Part shown: in pieces, positions 10,401-16,400 of the stretch
Layout of the letters: the number at the start of each line of letters is the position of its first letter
Position numbering within the stretch: the stretch's first letter is position 1
Source of the DNA: Pseudomonadota bacterium
GTDB taxonomy: Bacteria > Pseudomonadota > Gammaproteobacteria > Burkholderiales > Burkholderiaceae_C
Reading direction: 5' to 3'
DNA length: 64,000 bases
Assembly: GCA_963205115.1 (NCBI GenBank)
Contig: CAUJHV010000006.1
Span: forward strand, 62,001-126,000
The notes under the pieces: generated by a model
The model's input: only the letters and a program-made list of their open reading frames with translations
What the model was told of the DNA's origin: nothing
Database searches by the model: none
Made by a program: the position numbers and the translations under genes

Positions 10401-13400
10401 GTCGTCGCCTTCGCCGCCGTAGAGGCCGCCGCCGTTGTTGGCGTCCGCGCTGCGGAAGGCCAGGCCATCGTCGCCCGCGCCGCCGACAAGGCGGTCGTTG
10501 CCGGCTCCGCCGTCCAGCAAGTCGACACCTGCGCCGCCGTCGAGCCGGTCGGCGCCGTCGCCGCCGTCCAGGGTGTCGCTGCCGGCTTCACCGAGCAGCT
10601 GGTCGTCACCGGCCAGGCCGCTGAGGTTGTCGTCGCCGGCAGCGCCGGCCAGCTGGTCAGCGGTATCGGACAAGCCCCACAGCAGATCGTCGCCCGGCGT
10701 GCCGGCCATCGAACGCCGCACGAGGTCATCGACGTTCCACACGGTGCCGTCATCGAAGCGCAGCGCATCGACGGCCACCGCATTGCGGGCCGCGCCGCCG
10801 AGGAAGAAGCCGGTCAGCGTGAGCTGGTCGCCGCCGCCGAACTGCAGCAGCAGATCGTCGAACCGTCGCCGCACCAGGGTCTCGTCCGGGCGAATGCCTT
10901 CCAGGCGCACGATGTCCTGCGTGGCCTGCGCCTCGGCCAGCGGATCGGCCGCGTCGGAGCCGTTGCGCAGCTCGTCGATGCCGTCGCCGCGGCGGAATGC
11001 GACGGTGTCCGAACCCGAGCCGCCGATCAGCAGGTCGCGACCGGCGCCGCCGTCGAGCACGTCATCGCCATCTCCGCCCCAAAGCATGTCGTCGGCGGAG
11101 CCGCCTTCGAGGCGGTCGGCGCCTGTGCCGCCGCTGAGGCGGTCCGCGCCATTGCCGCCGAAGAGCAGGTCGTCGCCCGATTCGCCGTTCAGGCTGTCGT
11201 TGCCGTCCTGACCGTCGAGCCGGTCGTGGCCGGCGCGGCCGGTCAGGCTGTCGTGGCCGGCGCCGCCGTTCAGCGCGTCATTGCCTTCGCTGCCCAGCAG
11301 CGTGTCATCGCCGCTGCCGCCGGTCTTCTGGCTGTCCAGCGACTCGATGACGAGGCTGGCGGTTTGATGCGCCTGCGCGCCGTCACGGTCCGTGGCGGTC
11401 AGTCGCAGCGCGATGCCGCTGGCTTGGTCGACGGGTACCGTGCCGATGAGCTGCTGCGTCGCGGGATCGAACTGCAGCCACGCTGGCAAGGGGGAACCGT
11501 CGTCCTGTGTGACGCTGAATGTCAAACTATTGAAGACATCGGCGTCAGAGAAAAGGCCCAAGGGCAACACGGTCGAAAACGTCTGGCCGGCCAGTGCGCG
11601 CCAGGGCGCCAGCGCCGCGCCCGGTGTCGGTGCCTGGTTGCTGACGGTGCCGGCCTGTACCTGCAGATTCAGCAGGTTGTCGGCCGTCGCACCCCAGCTG
11701 TCGGTCACACGCACGCGCAAGGCATGGTCGCCCACGTCGGCCTGCACGGCCCGGCCGGTGAGCCGCCGCGTGCCGGCGTCGAATTGCAGCCAGCCGGGCA
11801 GGGCGCTGCCGTCGGCCTGCGTGAGCTGCCAGCTCAGCCGTTCGCCGGCATCGGGGTCGGAGAAGGCGAGGGCGTCCAGCGTCACGTCCAGCGGGGCGTA
11901 CGCGCTCACGGTTACCGGCGCCAGAGGCTGCACGACCTGCGGCGCGTCGTTGACGTCGTGCACCTGCACGACGAAGCGGTCCGAGGCCTGCGCACCGGCG
12001 GCGTCGCGCACGGTCAACCGAACCTCCACCGGTCCGATGTCGCCGGCGCCCGGTGTGCCGCTCAGACGGCCCAGCGATCCGCCCGCGCCGGCCGGCTCCA
12101 GGCGCAACCACGCCGGCAGGGCCGAACCATCGGCGCGCGTGAGTTCGACCGTCAGCGTCTCGCCGTCGGCATCGACGAAGGCCGCGCGTGGCAGATCCAC
12201 GGCCAGTGCCTGACCCTGCGTGGCCGCGACATCGGCCAGCGGCACGGCCAGCACGGGCGCGTCATTGACGTTGCTCACCGTCAGCTGCTGCGTGGCGACC
12301 GTGGCGGCGCCTTGCGGGTCCGTGGCGTGCCATTCGATCGTCTGCGTGCCGACATCGCCGGCCTGCGGCATGCCGCTGAGCGTGCGTGTGCCGGCATCGA
12401 AACGCAGCCACGCCGGCAGCGGCGCGCCACCGGCACCGGTGACGCGGATGGCCAGGGCCGCTGCAGGTGTCTCTTCGTCGCTGAAGGCATCGGCCGGCAG
12501 CGTCCACTGCAGCGCCTGGTCTTGCACGGCGTTCAGCGTGGCGGGCAAGGCCCCGGTCTGCGGCGCGTCGTTGCGTGCGGCCATCTGCACCAGCAGGGCC
12601 TGCGAGGCGGTGGAGCCGTTGACGTCGCGGGCGGTCAGCCGCAGCCGCCAACTGCTGTCGACGGATGCGTCCGGCGCGCCACTGAGGCGGCCGGTGGTGG
12701 CGTCGAATTGCAGCCCGGCGGGCAAGGCGCTGCCGTCTTCGGGCGTCAGCGTGTAGCGCACGCCCGCGGCGAGATTCAGGAAGGCATCGGCCGGCACCTG
12801 CCAGGCGACGCTGGGGCCTTCTTCCCACTGCAGCGGCTCCAGTGCGGCACCGGCCGAGGGTGCCTTGCGGGGCTGCACGTTCAATGTCAGCGCCGCCACC
12901 GACTGCGCACCGTCGCCATTCACGGCGACCACACGCAGCGGCATGTCGCCGGCCTCCGTCGCTTCGGGCGTCAGACGCAGCAGACCCGTCTGTGGCTCGT
13001 AGGCGATCCACGACGGCAGGCTCGAGCCATCGGCGCGGCTGAGCGTGACCACGGTGCTGCTGGCCGCCTGCAAGGGGCTGAGTCCCAGCGAAGCCAGGGT
13101 CCAGGTGAAGCTGCTGCCGGCCTGCACGTCCACCGCCACGGCCTCGCGTGACAGCGTGGGTGCGGGCCACACGCCGTCGACGGGGTCCGTGTCGGGGGCC
13201 GCCGCGACGTTGAGCGTGAAGTCGATGTGGGCGGATTCGCCGACGCGGTCGGTCGCGATCACACGCAGCTCGATCGTGTCGTCCAGCGGCGGGCGGCCGA
13301 AGAGGGTGCGCGTGCCCGGATTGAACTGCAGCCAGGCGGGCGCCGCTGTGCCGTTGGCGCGTTCCACGCGCCACTGCAGGCGGTCGTCGCTGTCGGCGTC

Positions 13401-16400
13401 GGTGAACAGCCCATCGGGCAAGGCGGCGGAAAACCAGCTGCGCTGCGTCGCCGTCACGGTGGCCAGCGTGCCCGTGCTCGCCTGCGGCGCGTGGTTCATC
13501 AGGCGCGCCAGTTCGATCTGCGTGCCGTCGTCGAAGGCCAGCACCGAGGTCACCGGCGTGCCGGCGTCGTCGGTGAAGCGGCTGAAATGCATCAGGCGGA
13601 TGGCGTCGCCCGTGTCCGCGCCAGCGGCTTGCACGTGGATGGTCAGCGTGTGCCCGTCGCGTTCGATACGCAGGTCGTCGCGGCCGATGCCGGCGCCGAA
13701 GCTCAGCGTGTTGGTGTTGCGCGGGCCGTCGCTGTCGATGATCGTGTCGACACCGTCGCCGCGTTCGAAGACAAACACATCGCCGCCGGCACCACCGGCC
13801 AGCAGGTCGCGCCCGGTGCCGCCGCGCAACGCGTCAGCGCCTTCGCCACCTTGCAGCAGGTCGTCGCCGGCGCCGCCCTCGAGATGGTCGCGACCCGCGC
13901 GTCCCAGCAGCGCGTCGTCACCGGCCTGGCCATAGAGCCAGTCCGCGCCGACCGTGCCGGCCAGCTGGTCGCCCGGCCCGGCGCTGTCGCGGCCGAAGGT
14001 CACGAGTGATTCGGGCCGCGCGTCGCGCTCGGCCTCGGAGAGGTCCTGCGGCAGGAAGCTGAAGCGCGTGCCGTCCTGTGCGTCGGCGTAGGTCCAGCGT
14101 CGCGCCTCCCATCCCGATGTCGTGTCCTTGTCGTCCAGCACCGCGTGCAGCTGGTCGTCGCGCAGGTTGTGCGTGCGCAGCGTCAGGCTGCCCGCCAGCC
14201 AGGCGGCGCGGTCCTGCAGCCATTCCATGCTGGCGGCACCCTGGCCGCTGCCGGGCACGCGCCGCGCGACCGGGTCGTCGATGCCGGCATAGGCGCGGCC
14301 GCTGTCGTCCACCAGCGCAAAGGGCAGCCCCTGCTGCAACGCCAGGCGCGTGGCCAGGCCGCTCATGCTGTCTTCGGCGCCCATGGCCGCGAGTTGTTCG
14401 CCGGACATCTCGGTCAGGTCGATCAGGTGCAGGCGCGATCCGGCCACTTCCAGCTGGCCCAGCCGCTGGTGCAGGCGCGAGACCGCGTCGGCCCATGCGG
14501 CGCGCTTGGCGGGGTCGAGCGTCCCGGCGATGTCGGTGGCGGCAGGGGTGGGTGTGGACACGCCGAGGATGCGCCCCAGGCCGGCGATGAGTTGCTCCAG
14601 GCTGTCGGTGTCGAGTGATTCGACGCGGGCTGCCCACGGCATGCCACCGCCAGGCATCACCGGCGACGAGGCCGTGACACGGTTGCGGCTGGCCGCTCGC
14701 GCCATCGCGGCGAAGGCGTCCAGGCTGACGGTTGAATCGATGCGCTGGAAGAGCTCCGCCAGCGCCGCGCTGTCGGCCAGGCGCGTGAGCGTGCCGGCGG
14801 TGCCGATGGCCCGCTGGCTGGTGTTGGTGCCCCAGCCCTGTTCGAGCGACAGGCGCTGCAAGGCGTCCAGGTTGTCGGGCAGGTCCACGCCCGCGGCGTC
14901 TTCGACCCACAGGCTCTGCGTGCGCCCGCCATAACCTTGTCCGCCCAGCAGCGCGGATGGCGCAAGGCGGTCGGTCTGTGCGAGCAGATCGAGGTATTTC
15001 TGGCCGGCCGTGCCCGCCAAGGCAGGACCGGTGAGCCGCCAGGTGGTGACGTCGGGCTCGCCGGTGACGCGGTCGAGTTTCGATTCCAGCTGCAAGTCGT
15101 TCCATGCGGCCCGCAGTTCGGCATCACCCACGCCACCGGTGGACGCGTCCGCCGTCTGCCCCTGGCCCGCGCCGACCGTGTCGCGGCCGAGCCAATCCGC
15201 GGCGAAGCGGTACAGCGCGCTGGCGTAGATGTTGGCGCCATCCCAGGCGTTTTCCCAACCCTGCGTGAGGCCGGAGTCCGCGGGCACGGGCAGGCCGTTG
15301 GTGTCGTAGGACGAGCCCAGGTAGTTCAGCAGCGCGCCGAAGTGCGATTCCGAGGGGCGGTCCGCTTCCAGTGCGGCGGCATAGGCGTCGAAGACACCAG
15401 CCTCGACGAACGCCGGCGCAAAGTTGCTGCCCAGCGGCAGGTCGCGGTAGGCCATCAGGCGGATGAAGTCCTGCAGCTTGCCGCGCAACTCGGCTGCGGT
15501 GATGGCGCGGCCGTCCGCGCTGCCGTCCTGCATGCCGCCGATGCCGGGCCCGTCGATGCCGATGCCGCGCGCCACGCGGTCCTCGTGCAGCAGCGTGAAA
15601 GCAGCGGCCAGGTGCGCGCCGACACCCGTGCCCAGCACCGTGAGCCCGCCTTGCGTGGCGCCTTCGGCACCGGCCACGCTCACCCATTCGCCAGCGCGCG
15701 TGAGCACACGCCCGCGCGACAGGCCGGACCAGAAGCGCTCCATCGCGTCGAGCTGCGCCCAGGCAAAGCCCTGCCGGTTGATCTCGCGCAGGGCGGCCAG
15801 GCCGCCGTCCTTGGCCACGCCGGCCACGCGCTGCGGCTCCTGGTCATTGCCGCGGAAGACCAGCAGGTAGGGATCGGGGTTCTGGCCCGCGATGGGTACG
15901 CCGCGCGCATCGACCGGGTCGCGGCGACGAAACAGCGTGGCGCTGAAGCCGGCGCCGTCGTTGCCGTATTGCGTGACGATCTGGTAGCGCGACAAGAGGT
16001 CCTGCGCCTGTGTCAGGCTCAGGCGTTCGCCCGTGCCGGCGTTGCCGGCGGGCGCGCTCAGCCGCGCGGCCAGGGCCTGCGTGTCCTGCCCCAGCTGGTT
16101 GTAGACATCCACACCGGCGGCCAGCTGCAAATAGGCCCAATCTTTCAAATCACTGGCGCGTAGCTCCGCGTTTGACGGCAGGTCATGTGCACCGGTCGGC
16201 AGTTCGATGCCCAATCGGCCGGATTGCCAGTTTTCGACAACGATCTGCGTGCCGGCGCGTCCGAACTGCAATTCCAGGCTGCCGTCTGCGGCGTTTCGCG
16301 TCACCAGCACGCGCGTGGGCAGGAGGCCCGGGCCGCTGTCCTCCAGCAGCCAGCGGTCGGTTGCCAGCGCCGTGAGCGTGAAGCTGCCGTTGGTCCAGCG

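Noticed and set aside
3993..13151. Very long plus-strand open frames opposite the giant RTX gene (1703 and 1327 codons)
   Set aside because: They are mirror frames of the GC-rich, repeat-biased RTX coding sequence; the proteins are Val/Ala/Arg runs with no domain, and the minus frame has clear homology throughout.
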